Below, piece by piece: positions 1-8,332 of a stretch of DNA of 64,000 nt. The notes below the pieces were generated by a model. It was not told the DNA's origin. It saw nothing but the letters and a program-made list of their open reading frames with translations, and searched no databases. The DNA is taken from NCBI RefSeq assembly GCF_004022705.2, contig NZ_RZOY02000009.1:124001-188000 (forward strand), written 5' to 3'. The first letter of the stretch is position 1. The number at the start of each line of letters is the position of its first letter. The DNA comes from Mesorhizobium sp. M2D.F.Ca.ET.226.01.1.1. Lineage in GTDB: Bacteria > Pseudomonadota > Alphaproteobacteria > Rhizobiales > Rhizobiaceae. The translations under genes and the position numbers were made by a program.

Positions 1-19
1 CGGCGATTCTCTTCGACAT
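1..19 (-). CDS. recR: Recombination protein RecR, first six codons only
   Basis: Only the start codon and five further codons (MSKRIA) lie in the window; the rest runs off the left edge. RecR is the zinc-finger/Toprim protein of the RecFOR gap-repair pathway. The call rests on the N-terminus, which is the usual RecR start in rhizobia as I recall it, and on the conserved order dnaX, YbaB, recR on the same strand. An AAGG motif lies two bases before the ATG. Here a cell wall hydrolase gene and a hairpin sit between the YbaB gene and recR. Confidence 0.7.
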
Positions 20-71
20 CGCCTTGATCTAGGATTTTTCAGCGCGGTTTGGAACAGGCCCGACGACACGA

Positions 72-97
72 GGCCCGCCATGCTGCCATGGCGGGCC
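72..97 (-). terminator. Perfect hairpin between cell wall hydrolase gene and recR
   Basis: An 11-bp perfect stem (GGCCCGCCATG / CATGGCGGGCC) encloses a 4-base loop. It lies just after the stop of the hydrolase gene and before recR on the minus strand. There is no clear T-run, so it may be a weak terminator or an mRNA-stabilising hairpin. Confidence 0.55.
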
Positions 98-118
98 CTC
101 TGTCGAATGCAATCGGGT

Positions 119-1105
119 TCAGTTGATTTCGAGCGGCCGGTCCTGGCTAGCGATCATCGCGCCGATGGCGTCGGTGTTCTCAGGCGTCGACTGGAAGCCC
201 ATCGTGGCTTCCTGCGGCGCGTTGGGCACGGAGGTGATGTAGCGGCCCTTGATCGTACCGCCGAAACGCGAGGCGTCCGGTTCGGCCATCGGCTCCTGCA
301 TCGCCACGACCGTCTGCTTTTGAACGAGGCGGCCGGATTTCTGCGACGGCGCCGCGGCGGCCGTCACATAGGTCTGCTGCGCCGGAACGATTGCCGTGGC
401 CGGAAGCGTCGGTTCGGCCGCGTCCGTCGCGACCTGCTTGGCCGGATCGGACCGTACGATCGTCTTGACCACCGGCTCGGCCGAAGCCATCAGCACGGGA
501 GCGGTAGGATCGATCTTCTGCTGCTTGTCGGAGGCCATGGCGACCATCGGCTCGTCCGGCAGCGGCTGCCAGTTGCGGCCCCGCTTCTCATAAAAGGCGT
601 TGCCGCCGGCCACCATGGTGTAATGCATGTTCTTGTAAGGGAAGTGCAGGCCGGCGGTGTGGAAATACATCGTGTTCTTGAGCTTGGCCTTGCGCTCGCC
701 CTTGAGCACGGCATCCGCCGCTGCTTCGACATCTGGCAGCGCCCGCGAATTCATCGGCCGCGTCAGCACGCCCGGAGCGAACTGGCCCGGCTCGCCGACC
801 ACCTCGCAGATGGTGTTGCCGTGCTGGCCCGAGCGCAGCCGGTTCATGACCACCGTGCCGACGGCGATCATGCCGTCGCGGCTCGACCGGTTGGACTCGA
901 AGAACATCGCCCTTTGCAGGCATTCCTTGTCCTTCAGCGAGTGGCTGGTACGGGTGGTGAGAAAGCTCGGCGTGAGTGCGTCGGTCAGGCCCAACACCGA
1001 CATGCCATGGGAGGAAGTGGTCTGGCTGCAGCCGGCCAGGAGCAAGGGGGAAGCGGCGATGCCGATAAGCAGCAGCGGCGTCTTCCATCGCGTCGCGATC
1101 ACCAA
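119..1105 (-). CDS. SleB-type cell wall hydrolase, lipoprotein
   Basis: A 328-residue protein with a lipoprotein signal peptide: a hydrophobic stretch at 10-23 and a lipobox ending LAGC with Cys26 as the lipidation site. Residues about 58-170 look like the Hydrolase_2/SleB domain. They contain the pattern ECLQRAMFFES, where Glu70 matches the expected catalytic glutamate, followed by a conserved GTVVMNRLRS stretch. This family cleaves peptidoglycan glycan strands as lytic transglycosylases. In rhizobia these are envelope proteins, not spore germination factors. The C-terminal 150 residues are low-complexity linker. The start was chosen because it gives an intact signal peptide. It lies between the YbaB gene and recR. 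Confidence 0.8.
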   Translation of the reverse strand: MVIATRWKTPLLLIGIAASPLLLAGCSQTTSSHGMSVLGLTDALTPSFLTTRTSHSLKDKECLQRAMFFESNRSSRDGMIAVGTVVMNRLRSGQHGNTICEVVGEPGQFAPGVLTRPMNSRALPDVEAAADAVLKGERKAKLKNTMYFHTAGLHFPYKNMHYTMVAGGNAFYEKRGRNWQPLPDEPMVAMASDKQQKIDPTAPVLMASAEPVVKTIVRSDPAKQVATDAAEPTLPATAIVPAQQTYVTAAAAPSQKSGRLVQKQTVVAMQEPMAEPDASRFGGTIKGRYITSVPNAPQEATMGFQSTPENTDAIGAMIASQDRPLEIN

Positions 1106-1319
1106 AAAAGCCTCATGTCCAGATGCCAGCCCGCCCCGAGATGTGGCAAGAATGAGACTCTTTCGGGCAAAAAGATGGCTAGAGGGTTAGCAACTTCTGG
1201 ACTTGGGTAAAACTTTATGAATGTCGCGAAATGAGCTCGTGAGCATTGCCGGCAAAATGGTTAACAACGCGCTCAGCGCTCGATTTCCGTTCATAATCAA
1301 TTAACTGGCGGACGCCGGC

Positions 1320-1643
1320 TCAGAACGGCAATTTCATTCCAGGCGGAATCGGCAAGCCTGCCGTCAACGCCTTGGTCTTCTCCTGCATGACCTGCTCGAC
1401 CTTATTTTTGGCGTCATTGTGGGCGGCCAGGATGAGGTCCTCGAGGATCTCGGCCTCGTCGGCCTTGATCAGCGACGGATCGATCTTCAGCGCCTTCATT
1501 TCGAACTTGCCGGTGAGCGTGATGCTGACCAGGCCGCCGCCGGCCTGGCCGGTGGCTTCGAGCGTGGCGATCTCATCCTGCATGGCCTGGAACTTGGCCT
1601 GCATTTCCTTCGCCTTGCCCATCAGGCCGAGAAGATCTTTCAT
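1320..1643 (-). CDS. YbaB/EbfC family nucleoid-associated protein
   Basis: A 107-residue protein of the usual family length, starting MKDLLGLMGKAKEMQAKFQ, with the typical N-terminal helix and the central motif G-x-F-E-x-K-x-L-x-I-D. YbaB/EbfC proteins are dimeric DNA-binding proteins with tweezer-like structure. The gene lies 64 bp after dnaX on the same strand, the widely conserved dnaX-ybaB arrangement, which supports the call and suggests co-transcription. The role in vivo (nucleoid organisation, replication restart or RecR partner) is not settled for the family. Confidence 0.93.
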   Translation of the reverse strand: MKDLLGLMGKAKEMQAKFQAMQDEIATLEATGQAGGGLVSITLTGKFEMKALKIDPSLIKADEAEILEDLILAAHNDAKNKVEQVMQEKTKALTAGLPIPPGMKLPF

Positions 1644-1707
1644 CCTTGTGGTTCCTCTTTGTTTGCTTGCAGGTGTGATCCGACCGGAATCGGCCGTGGA
1701 TCATGCT

Positions 1708-3519
1708 CTAGATTTCGTCGTCGTCGGCCGCGGGCTCGACCGGCACCTCGGCCTCTTCCACGTCCGGTACGTCCGGGATGCGCACGTCGATGATCTTGGC
1801 GCCGGGAAAGCGGGCCAGAATGGCGGCGACCGTCGGATCGCTCCTGGCATCGGAGAAGGCGTTCTCGCGCTTCGTCGTCTCCATTTCGGCCAATGTCTGG
1901 CCGCCCTCTTCCTTCGACAGCGACACCAACCAGTTGCGGCCGGTCCAGGCGCGCAGCTTGGTGGTCAGATCGTTGAGCAGCATCTTTGGCGCGTCGTCGG
2001 TCAGCGTGACGTCGAGACGGCCGGGCTCGATACGAACCGGACGCACGCAGCGCTTCAGCAACACCTTGAAGGCCATGTCGCGATTGGCATCGGCAAGCGC
2101 GACGATATCGGCCAGCGATTTGACCGGAACGACAGGCGTCTCGGCGACCGGCTCCGGCGCCGCAACGAAGGCCTCCGGCACCGGCTGCGCTTCGACCAGA
2201 CGCATGGTCTGCGCGCCGCCGGCGGAGGACGGCATCCGGGCCTGGGCGACGGCGCTTGCGCCGCTGCCATTGCCCGGATTTGCCGGGGCACCATTGCCGC
2301 GCGGCGCGCCGTTCGGCAGCGGCCCCGCGCCTTCCAGCGATTTCAGCGCCTCGTCCAGCGTCGGCAGGTCGGCGGCATGCGCCAGGCGTATCAGCACCAT
2401 CTCGCCGGCGCTGACCGGGCGGTTGGACGACTGCACCTCGGGAATGCCCTTGAGCAGCATTTGCCAGGTCCGCGACAGCACCCGCACCGAAAGCGTGCCA
2501 GCGAATTCGGCGCCGCGCCGGCGCTCATCCTCGGAAAGCGAGGCATCGTTGGCGGCTGAAGGCACGAAGCGCAGCCGGGTGACCAGATGGTTGAATTCGG
2601 CAAGATCGGTCAGCACCGCGGCCGGATCGGCACCGGTGTCGTATTGCGCGCGGAATTCGGCAAGCGCCGCCGCCACATCGCCTTTCATGACATGCTCGAA
2701 CAGGTCGATGATGCGGGCGCGGTCAGCCAAGCCCAGCATGGCGCGCACGGCATCGGCGCTGACGGTGCCGCTGCCATGGGCGATCGCCTGGTCGAGGATG
2801 GAAAGCGAATCGCGCGCCGAGCCCTCGGCGGCGCGCGCGATCATCGCCAGCGCGTCGTCGTCGACGGAAATGCCTTCCTTGGCGGCAATCGAGGACAGAT
2901 GCGCGACCAGCGCGCCGGCATCGATGCGGCGCAGGTCGAAGCGCTGGCAGCGCGACAGGACCGTGATCGGCACCTTGCGGATCTCGGTGGTGGCGAAGAT
3001 GAATTTGACATGCGGCGGCGGCTCTTCCAGCGTCTTCAACAGGCCGTTGAAGGCCTGAGTGGAGAGCATGTGCACTTCGTCGATGATGTAGACCTTGTAG
3101 CGGGCCGAGACCGGCGCGTAACGCACGCGGTCGATGATGTCGCGGATATCGTCGATGCCGGTGTGCGAGGCGGCGTCCATCTCGATGACGTCGACATGGC
3201 GGCCTTCCATGATCGCCTGGCAATGCTCGCCAGGGATGGAAAGATCGACGGAGGGCTGGTCGACGGTCGCGGTCTTGTAGTTGAGCGCCCGCGCGAGAAT
3301 CCGCGCGGTGGTCGTCTTGCCGACACCGCGCACGCCGGTCAGCATCCAGGCTTGGGCGATGCGGCCGGTGGCGAATGCATTGGTGAGCGTGCGGACCATC
3401 GGCTCCTGGCCGATCAGCTCGGAAAAGTTCGATGGGCGATATTTGCGCGCCAGGACGCGATAGGCGCCGGCCTTACCTGCATCCAGGCTTTCTGGCCCCA
3501 AATTTCCGGCTTCGCTCAT
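1708..3519 (-). CDS. dnaX: DNA polymerase III subunit gamma/tau
   Basis: 603 residues. DnaX is the clamp-loader ATPase of the DNA polymerase III holoenzyme. The conserved start (YRVLARKYRPSNFSELIGQE, about 20-39) is followed by a Walker A motif GVRGVGKT at 62-69, a Walker B/DEVH segment (IIDEVHML) near 145 and the TLEEPP segment. The C-terminal 230 residues hold a Pro/Ala-rich linker and a tau-type domain. The four-Cys zinc module normally found after Walker A is reduced to one Cys (EHCQAI); I believe this is common in Rhizobiales. No slippery A-run for frameshifting was noticed, so only the long form is evident. It is preceded by the SRP RNA and followed by the YbaB gene. Confidence 0.97.
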   Translation of the reverse strand: MSEAGNLGPESLDAGKAGAYRVLARKYRPSNFSELIGQEPMVRTLTNAFATGRIAQAWMLTGVRGVGKTTTARILARALNYKTATVDQPSVDLSIPGEHCQAIMEGRHVDVIEMDAASHTGIDDIRDIIDRVRYAPVSARYKVYIIDEVHMLSTQAFNGLLKTLEEPPPHVKFIFATTEIRKVPITVLSRCQRFDLRRIDAGALVAHLSSIAAKEGISVDDDALAMIARAAEGSARDSLSILDQAIAHGSGTVSADAVRAMLGLADRARIIDLFEHVMKGDVAAALAEFRAQYDTGADPAAVLTDLAEFNHLVTRLRFVPSAANDASLSEDERRRGAEFAGTLSVRVLSRTWQMLLKGIPEVQSSNRPVSAGEMVLIRLAHAADLPTLDEALKSLEGAGPLPNGAPRGNGAPANPGNGSGASAVAQARMPSSAGGAQTMRLVEAQPVPEAFVAAPEPVAETPVVPVKSLADIVALADANRDMAFKVLLKRCVRPVRIEPGRLDVTLTDDAPKMLLNDLTTKLRAWTGRNWLVSLSKEEGGQTLAEMETTKRENAFSDARSDPTVAAILARFPGAKIIDVRIPDVPDVEEAEVPVEPAADDDEI

Positions 3520-3627
3520 TCGCCGTCAAAAGCTCCCAGGACCGCGACGGAAGGCGGCCGATTCCTGCGCATAGTCTCGCCCGCACGGCTTGGCGCCGTC
3601 AATGTCGCGGGAGAAAGGCGAAGAGGC

Positions 3628-3723
3628 GGGAGGCTGGAACAATGACCCGTTCCGGGCTCGTTAGGGCTGCTTCCTTCCGGACCTGACCCGGTTGGCGAGT
3701 GGATCGTCCACCACCAACCTCCC
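3628..3723 (-). ncRNA. ffs: Signal recognition particle RNA, small bacterial (4.5S) type
   Basis: The minus strand contains the invariant SRP hairpin core (GGTCAGGTCCGGAAGGAAGC), the binding site of the Ffh M domain. The proposed ends are the closing helix: GGGAGGTTGG at the 5' end pairs with CCAGCCTCCC at the 3' end with one G-U pair, giving about 96 nt. SRP RNA with Ffh targets nascent membrane proteins to FtsY. Its position upstream of dnaX on the same strand is common in bacteria. Exact ends are inferred from pairing and could be off by a few bases. Confidence 0.95.
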
Positions 3724-3901
3724 AGGCTCCATATCGGCAATTCAGCGGCGAAATGCAAGGGGAGAGCCGGAACCTGCGGCCTATGGAGACCGGGAAGTCC
3801 TTCAAATCGCCAAGAGCGGTCAATGAATCGCTTGCAGCCACCTTGCCGCCGCTCTAGCGTTCCCCGGTTTGAAGAATGATACAAAAACAAAGGAAACGCC
3901 C

Positions 3902-4321
3902 ATGCTGCCTGGCCTCAAGGCCGGATTCACGCTGGACGCCCGGCTGGAGGCGGACAGCGAGCAGCTCATGTGGCTTGGCCTTTGCGAGCTCAGGCTGATG
4001 AACGACCGCCGCTGGCCGTGGCTGGTGCTGGTGCCCCAACGGCCCGGCGTGGAGGAGATCCACGAAATGACGCCGCTCGACCAGGCGATGCTGACCTTCG
4101 AGACCAATATGGTGGCGCAGGCCCTGAAGCGGGCGACCGGCTGCACCAAGATCAACACCGGCGCGCTCGGCAACATCGTGCGTCAGCTGCACGTCCATGT
4201 CGTCGCCCGCTCCGAGGGCGATCCCGGCTGGCCGGGTCCAGTCTGGGGGCACGGCATACGCGAACCCTACCAGCGCTCCGATATCAGGCGGTTTGCCGAA
4301 ACGATCAAGGCGGCGCTATAA
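3902..4321 (+). CDS. HIT-domain nucleotide-binding protein
   Basis: 139 residues. HIT proteins are nucleotide hydrolases or transferases of the Ap4A hydrolase / Fhit / HINT group. The active-site segment near the C-terminus reads RQLHVHVVAR; compared with the HxHxHxx triad, the first His is Gln while the nucleophilic middle position and the last His are kept. It is followed by a WPGPVWG segment typical of this alphaproteobacterial subfamily. The ATG at 3902 was chosen because an AGGA lies 7 bases upstream; a TTG at 3869 would add 11 residues. The substrate is unknown. Confidence 0.88.
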   Translation: MLPGLKAGFTLDARLEADSEQLMWLGLCELRLMNDRRWPWLVLVPQRPGVEEIHEMTPLDQAMLTFETNMVAQALKRATGCTKINTGALGNIVRQLHVHVVARSEGDPGWPGPVWGHGIREPYQRSDIRRFAETIKAAL

Positions 4322-4355
4322 GCTGACCAGTGTTCACCTGCATACCTGAGTCCCC

Positions 4356-5297
4356 ATGAGCTTTCGCCTGTTTGACGCGCCCTTGCGCGAGCCGAGCCAG
4401 TTTGTTGGTTTCGCCGGCAACCGGATCGACCGGCAATCCGAAAACCGCGCTGACGATGTGGTCGAAAAGGCGCTCGCCGACCCGGCCGCGTGGCTGATGC
4501 TGATGCATGCTGGCCGGCTCTACCTCAAACTCGAGGACGGCAAGTTCGACCCGTGGTTCAAGGCGGATGAAAGCCAGGCTTTCGAGGTTTCGCTCGGCCA
4601 AGGCGTGCTGCTTGGCCTTTCCGACAGCGGGCCGGTGCTGGCGGTGCCCGCCGGCCTCGAGCCGGAACAATTGCCCGCGACGATCAAGGCGATCGACTAC
4701 CGTTCCGTCTACATGCAAGGGCTGATCGACGAGGAGGCCGCCGGCGCGCTGGCGCAGGGTGCCGCACTGCTCGCCTGGCATGCCAGCCACGCCTTCTGCT
4801 CGAAATGCGGCAATCGTTCGGAGATGCGCGCCGGCGGCTACAGGCGGCATTGCCCTGCCTGCGGCACCGACCACTTCCCGCGTACAGACCCGGTGGCGAT
4901 CATGCTGACGGTGACGCGCGAGAAATGCCTGCTGGGGCGCGGCAAGCATTTCGCGCCGGGCATGTATTCAGCCCTTGCCGGCTTCATCGAGCCGGGCGAG
5001 ACGATCGAAGCGGCGGTGCGGCGCGAGACGCTGGAGGAGGCGGGCATCCGGCTCGGGCGCGTCGTCTACCATGCCAGCCAGCCCTGGCCGTTCCCCTATT
5101 CGCTGATGATCGGCTGCTTCGGCGAGCCGCTGAATGAGGATATCCAGGCCGACCTCAACGAGTTGGAGGACTGCCGCTGGTTCCCGCGCGACGAAGTGCG
5201 CACGATGCTGGACAGGCAGCATGCCGACGGCTTGATCACACCGCCGAAGGGGGCGATCGCCCACCACCTCATCCGCGCCTGGGTCGACAACGAATAG
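4356..5297 (+). CDS. nudC: NAD(+) diphosphatase / RNA decapping Nudix hydrolase
   Basis: 313 residues. NudC hydrolyses NAD(H) to NMN(H) and AMP and removes NAD caps from RNA 5' ends. The protein has an N-terminal NUDIX-like region, a four-Cys zinc ribbon (C148, C151, C166, C169) and a Nudix box from about residue 209 (GFIEPGETIEAAVRRETLEE), with the catalytic REtLEEaG core. This order and length match the NudC family. It starts 34 bp after the HIT gene and may be co-transcribed with it and the Dabb gene. Confidence 0.94.
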   Translation: MSFRLFDAPLREPSQFVGFAGNRIDRQSENRADDVVEKALADPAAWLMLMHAGRLYLKLEDGKFDPWFKADESQAFEVSLGQGVLLGLSDSGPVLAVPAGLEPEQLPATIKAIDYRSVYMQGLIDEEAAGALAQGAALLAWHASHAFCSKCGNRSEMRAGGYRRHCPACGTDHFPRTDPVAIMLTVTREKCLLGRGKHFAPGMYSALAGFIEPGETIEAAVRRETLEEAGIRLGRVVYHASQPWPFPYSLMIGCFGEPLNEDIQADLNELEDCRWFPRDEVRTMLDRQHADGLITPPKGAIAHHLIRAWVDNE

Positions 5298-5307
5298 GAG
5301 CGCAAGA

Positions 5308-5610
5308 ATGATCCGTCACACCGTCGTTTTCACCTTGAAGCACGAGCCGCATTCGCTGGAGACGAAGCGCTTCCTCCACGATGCGAAAAAGATCCTCACC
5401 GGGATCAAGGGCGTTACGCATTTCGAGCAGTTGCGCCAGGTGAGCCCCAAGAACGACTACCAGTTCGGCTTCTCGATGGAGTTCGCCGACCAGGCGGCCT
5501 ATACGCGCTACAACGAGCATCCCGACCACGTCGCCTTCGTGCGCGACCGTTGGGTGCCCGAGGTGGAGAAGTTTATGGAGATTGATTACGTGCCGCTGGG
5601 GTTCGGCTGA
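5308..5610 (+). CDS. Dabb (stress-responsive A/B barrel) domain protein
   Basis: A 100-residue protein starting MIRHTVVFTLKHEP, with the dimeric alpha/beta-barrel pattern: a strand with His near the N-terminus, a FGFSMEF strand, and a HPDHVAFVRDRW segment near the C-terminus. Members are small dimeric proteins with varied or unknown roles. It starts 10 bp after nudC with a GGAG ribosome-binding site, so it is likely translated from the same mRNA. No catalytic function can be assigned. Confidence 0.85.
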   Translation: MIRHTVVFTLKHEPHSLETKRFLHDAKKILTGIKGVTHFEQLRQVSPKNDYQFGFSMEFADQAAYTRYNEHPDHVAFVRDRWVPEVEKFMEIDYVPLGFG

Positions 5611-5611
5611 A

Positions 5612-5730
5612 AATTCAGGTGACGCCGGCCTGCAAATGGCGGCTGCTTCGCTTCCGGTGCTCACGTACTTCAAGTACGCTCCGCTCCGGTTCTCGGAGGC
5701 CACCATTTTCGACTCGGCCTGACCTGAATT
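5612..5730. repeat. Imperfect 119-bp palindrome between convergent genes
   Basis: AATTCAGGT at 5612-5620 is matched by ACCTGAATT at 5722-5730. The two arms are complementary with mismatches along most of their length, around a centre containing GTACTTCAAGTAC near 5671. The element fills the space between two converging genes. It resembles palindromic intergenic elements found in many rhizobial genomes and may also act as a two-way terminator. Confidence 0.7.
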
Positions 5731-5739
5731 GCGCTGGCG

Positions 5740-6603
5740 CTAGTCCGCTACTTTCCACTGCTCGCGCGAGGCGCTGGCCGGATAGACGCCGAGGATGCGC
5801 ATTTCGCGCGAGAAGAAGCGTAATTCGTCCAGCGCCAGCTTGACCAGCGGATCGTCGGGATGGCCCTCGATGTCGGCATAGAACAGCGTCGCGGTGAAGG
5901 CCCCTAACTGGTAGCTCTCCAGCTTGGTCATGTTGATGCCGTTGGTGGCGAAGCCGCCCATGGCCTTGTAGAGCGCGGCCGGCACGTTGCGGACGCGGAA
6001 GATGAAGGTCGTCATCATCTTGGCGTCGGGCGCTGGGCGCTCCACCCATTGCTTGTTCTTGGTCAAGACGACGAAGCGGGTGACGTTGGAGTCGGTGTCT
6101 TCGACATTCTTCTCGATGATGTCGAGGCCGTAGAGCTCGGCGGCCAGAGCCGGCGCCAGCGAGGCCATGGTGCGATCCCTGACCTCGGAGACCATCTTGG
6201 CCGAACCCGCCGTGTCGCCCGCGACCACCGGCCTCCAGCCGTTCTTGCGGATATATTTGCGGCACTGGCCGAGCGCATGGATATGGCTGTGCACGGTCTT
6301 GATCTCTTCGCGCTTCACGCCCGGCAGCACCATCAGCTGGAAGTGGATCGGCAGGAAATACTCGCCGACGATGTGCAGCCTCGACTCCGGCAACAGGTGA
6401 TGGATGTCGGCGACGCGGCCGGCGATTGTGTTCTCGATCGGGATCATGGCGAGTTCGGCCTTGCCGGTCTCGACCGCATTGAAGGCATCCTCGAAGGTCG
6501 GGCAAGGCAACGGCTCCATCGACGGGAACATGTTGCGGCAGGCGGTGTCGGAGTTGGCGCCGGGCTCGCCCTGGAAGGAGATTCGGTTGGTCTTGGCGGT
6601 CAT
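5740..6603 (-). CDS. pheA: Prephenate dehydratase
   Basis: 287 residues. Converts prephenate to phenylpyruvate in phenylalanine synthesis. The N-terminal 180 residues are the PDT domain, with an ISFQGEPGANS start, the MIPIENTIAGRV segment and the T-R-F-V-V-L motif near residue 185. A C-terminal ACT domain (about 200-275) has the GALYKAM-like and ESYQLG segments that bind phenylalanine for feedback control. There is no chorismate mutase domain, so this is the monofunctional form. It lies 9 bp after kdsB on the same strand, a pairing often seen in Rhizobiales. Confidence 0.95.
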   Translation of the reverse strand: MTAKTNRISFQGEPGANSDTACRNMFPSMEPLPCPTFEDAFNAVETGKAELAMIPIENTIAGRVADIHHLLPESRLHIVGEYFLPIHFQLMVLPGVKREEIKTVHSHIHALGQCRKYIRKNGWRPVVAGDTAGSAKMVSEVRDRTMASLAPALAAELYGLDIIEKNVEDTDSNVTRFVVLTKNKQWVERPAPDAKMMTTFIFRVRNVPAALYKAMGGFATNGINMTKLESYQLGAFTATLFYADIEGHPDDPLVKLALDELRFFSREMRILGVYPASASREQWKVAD

Positions 6604-6612
6604 GCTTATGTC

Positions 6613-7341
6613 TCAGCTTGAAAGGATTTGCCGGGCGCGCTCGAGGTCGTGCGGAGTGTCGACGCCAAGCGGCAGCGACTGGACGATCTCGACATCTATT
6701 CTCATGCCGGCTTCCAGCGCGCGCAGCTGCTCGAGCCGCTCGCGGCGCTCCAGCGGCGACGGCTTCAGCGCCACGAAGCGTTCAAGCGCCGCACGGCGGT
6801 AGGCGTAGAGGCCAATGTGGTGGTAGAGCGGCCCCTCGCCCCAGGGCGCGGTGGCACGGGTGAAATAGAGCGCCCTCAGCCGCGTCGACGACAGCGGCGA
6901 GCCGACGATCTTGACGACGTTCGGATTGGTCTTCTCCTCGTCGCGAACGATCTCGACGCCAAGCGTGGCGATGTCGACCGAGGCGTCCGCGAAAGGCCGC
7001 AGCGACGCGCCGATGATCTCGGGATCGATGGTCGGCAGGTCGCCCTGCACATTGACGATCGTTTCCACCTGTTTTTCGGGGTCGAGAGCCGTCAGCGCCT
7101 CGAAGATGCGGTCCGAGCCGGATTCATGATCCATGCGGGTCATCACCGCCTCGAAACCGTGAGCTCGCACGGCCTCAGCGACGGCTTGCGTGTCGGTCGC
7201 CACCACCACGCGGCCAAGCCCGGCCTCGGCGGCGCGGCGGGCAACATGGACGATCATCGGCGCGCCCGCGATGTCGGCCAGCGGCTTGCCCGGCAGGCGC
7301 GTCGAGGCCATGCGGGCGGGGATCAGGATCAAGGTCGACAT
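6613..7341 (-). CDS. kdsB: 3-deoxy-manno-octulosonate cytidylyltransferase
   Basis: 242 residues from the ATG at 7341. KdsB activates KDO with CTP to form CMP-KDO for lipopolysaccharide core synthesis. The N-terminal nucleotide-binding signature ILIPARMASTRLPGKPL and later segments (DHESGSDRIFEAL; NVQGDLPTIDP) are diagnostic. The reading frame stays open far upstream, but that extension overlaps the cytochrome gene on the other strand and has no KdsB similarity, so the start at 7341 was chosen. Confidence 0.95.
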   Translation of the reverse strand: MSTLILIPARMASTRLPGKPLADIAGAPMIVHVARRAAEAGLGRVVVATDTQAVAEAVRAHGFEAVMTRMDHESGSDRIFEALTALDPEKQVETIVNVQGDLPTIDPEIIGASLRPFADASVDIATLGVEIVRDEEKTNPNVVKIVGSPLSSTRLRALYFTRATAPWGEGPLYHHIGLYAYRRAALERFVALKPSPLERRERLEQLRALEAGMRIDVEIVQSLPLGVDTPHDLERARQILSS

Positions 7342-7534
7342 GGGATCTTGGAGCAGTCGAAAAACACGGATGGAAAAGTGGCAAAAGGTCTCACTGGAAG
7401 CGCCCTTATAGGTGTTGCAACGCCAGAGCAAAAGACCTAGTTTCCGCCCGATTTGACTGGCCTTTAGGGGCAGTTCGCGATACCGACGGACGGAGTGGAC
7501 GGGACGGTCCGCCGGGAAAGGGAGCAAGGGGCGT

Positions 7535-8176
7535 ATGGATTCCAACGAAGTCAACAAGCTGCTCGGCGGATTTCTGGGAACCTGCTTCGTCGTCTTTTCG
7601 ATAGGCCTCGTCTCCGACGGTCTGTTTGCCTCGCCCGCCCCCGAAAAGCCCGGCTTCGCCATCGAGGCGCAGGAACCGACCGAAGGCGGTGCCGCCGCGC
7701 CCGCCGCCGCCGAAAAGCCGATCGCCGACCTGCTCGCCACTGCCAGCGCAGATGCGGGCGCGGCCATTTTCAAGAAGTGTCAGGCCTGCCATTCCGGCGA
7801 GAAGGGCGGCCCGAACAAAGTCGGTCCGGACCTCTGGGACATCGTCGACCGTCCCGTCGCCGCGCATGAGGGCTTCGCTTACTCGGCCGGCATCAAGGAT
7901 TTCTCCAAGGGCGGCCAGGAGCATTGGACCTACGAGAACCTGAACCACTTCATCACCTCGCCGAAGAAGTTCGTGAAGGGCACGGCAATGGGCTTTGCCG
8001 GCCTGCCGAAGGAGGAAGACCGCGCCAACGTGATCGCCTATCTGCGCACGCTGTCGGACAATCCGAAGCCGCTGCCGCAGCCGGGCGCCGCCGCTGATGC
8101 CTCGGCGAAGCCGGCCGAAGCCGCCAAGCCGGCCGAAGGCGCAGCCCCGGCCAAGCCGGCCGCGCCCGCTCAATAA
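7535..8176 (+). CDS. cycM: Membrane-anchored class I cytochrome c, CycM type
   Basis: 213 residues. One N-terminal membrane segment (about 10-31) acts as an uncleaved anchor, followed by an Ala/Pro linker. The heme-binding motif is CQACH at 82-86 and the likely Met ligand is in GTAMGFAG about residue 150. The tail after residue 180 is Ala/Pro/Lys-rich. CycM-type cytochromes carry electrons between the bc1 complex and aa3 oxidase in rhizobia and relatives. It is divergent from kdsB and followed by a strong terminator. Confidence 0.9.
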   Translation: MDSNEVNKLLGGFLGTCFVVFSIGLVSDGLFASPAPEKPGFAIEAQEPTEGGAAAPAAAEKPIADLLATASADAGAAIFKKCQACHSGEKGGPNKVGPDLWDIVDRPVAAHEGFAYSAGIKDFSKGGQEHWTYENLNHFITSPKKFVKGTAMGFAGLPKEEDRANVIAYLRTLSDNPKPLPQPGAAADASAKPAEAAKPAEGAAPAKPAAPAQ

Positions 8177-8200
8177 ACAATTTGTAATCGAGATATCCTC

Positions 8201-8229
8201 AGAAAAGCCGGGTTCGTCCCGGCTTTTCT
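8201..8229 (+). terminator. Rho-independent terminator after cycM
   Basis: A perfect 12-bp stem (AGAAAAGCCGGG / CCCGGCTTTTCT) encloses the loop TTCGT and is followed by GTT. It lies 24 bp after the cytochrome stop codon. Its A- and T-rich stem ends mean it could work in both directions. Confidence 0.9.
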
Positions 8230-8332
8230 GTTAGGAAACCTGCATGGACCGTTACAAAGCCGGCCCTTGCGGTTTCCACCGGCGTCAAATGATCTAGATT
8301 GCGGTGGGTAAATTCCGCGACGAGGAGAACGC

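Noticed and set aside
3..32. Possible C-terminal end of a plus-strand protein (AILFDIALI then stop) at the left edge
   Set aside because: The minus strand here reads the start of RecR (MSKRIA), which fits the conserved dnaX-YbaB-recR order, so the plus-strand frame is taken as chance.
7342..7773. N-terminal extension of KdsB
   Set aside because: The extension is antisense to the cytochrome c gene and lacks KdsB similarity; the family starts at the ATG at 7341.
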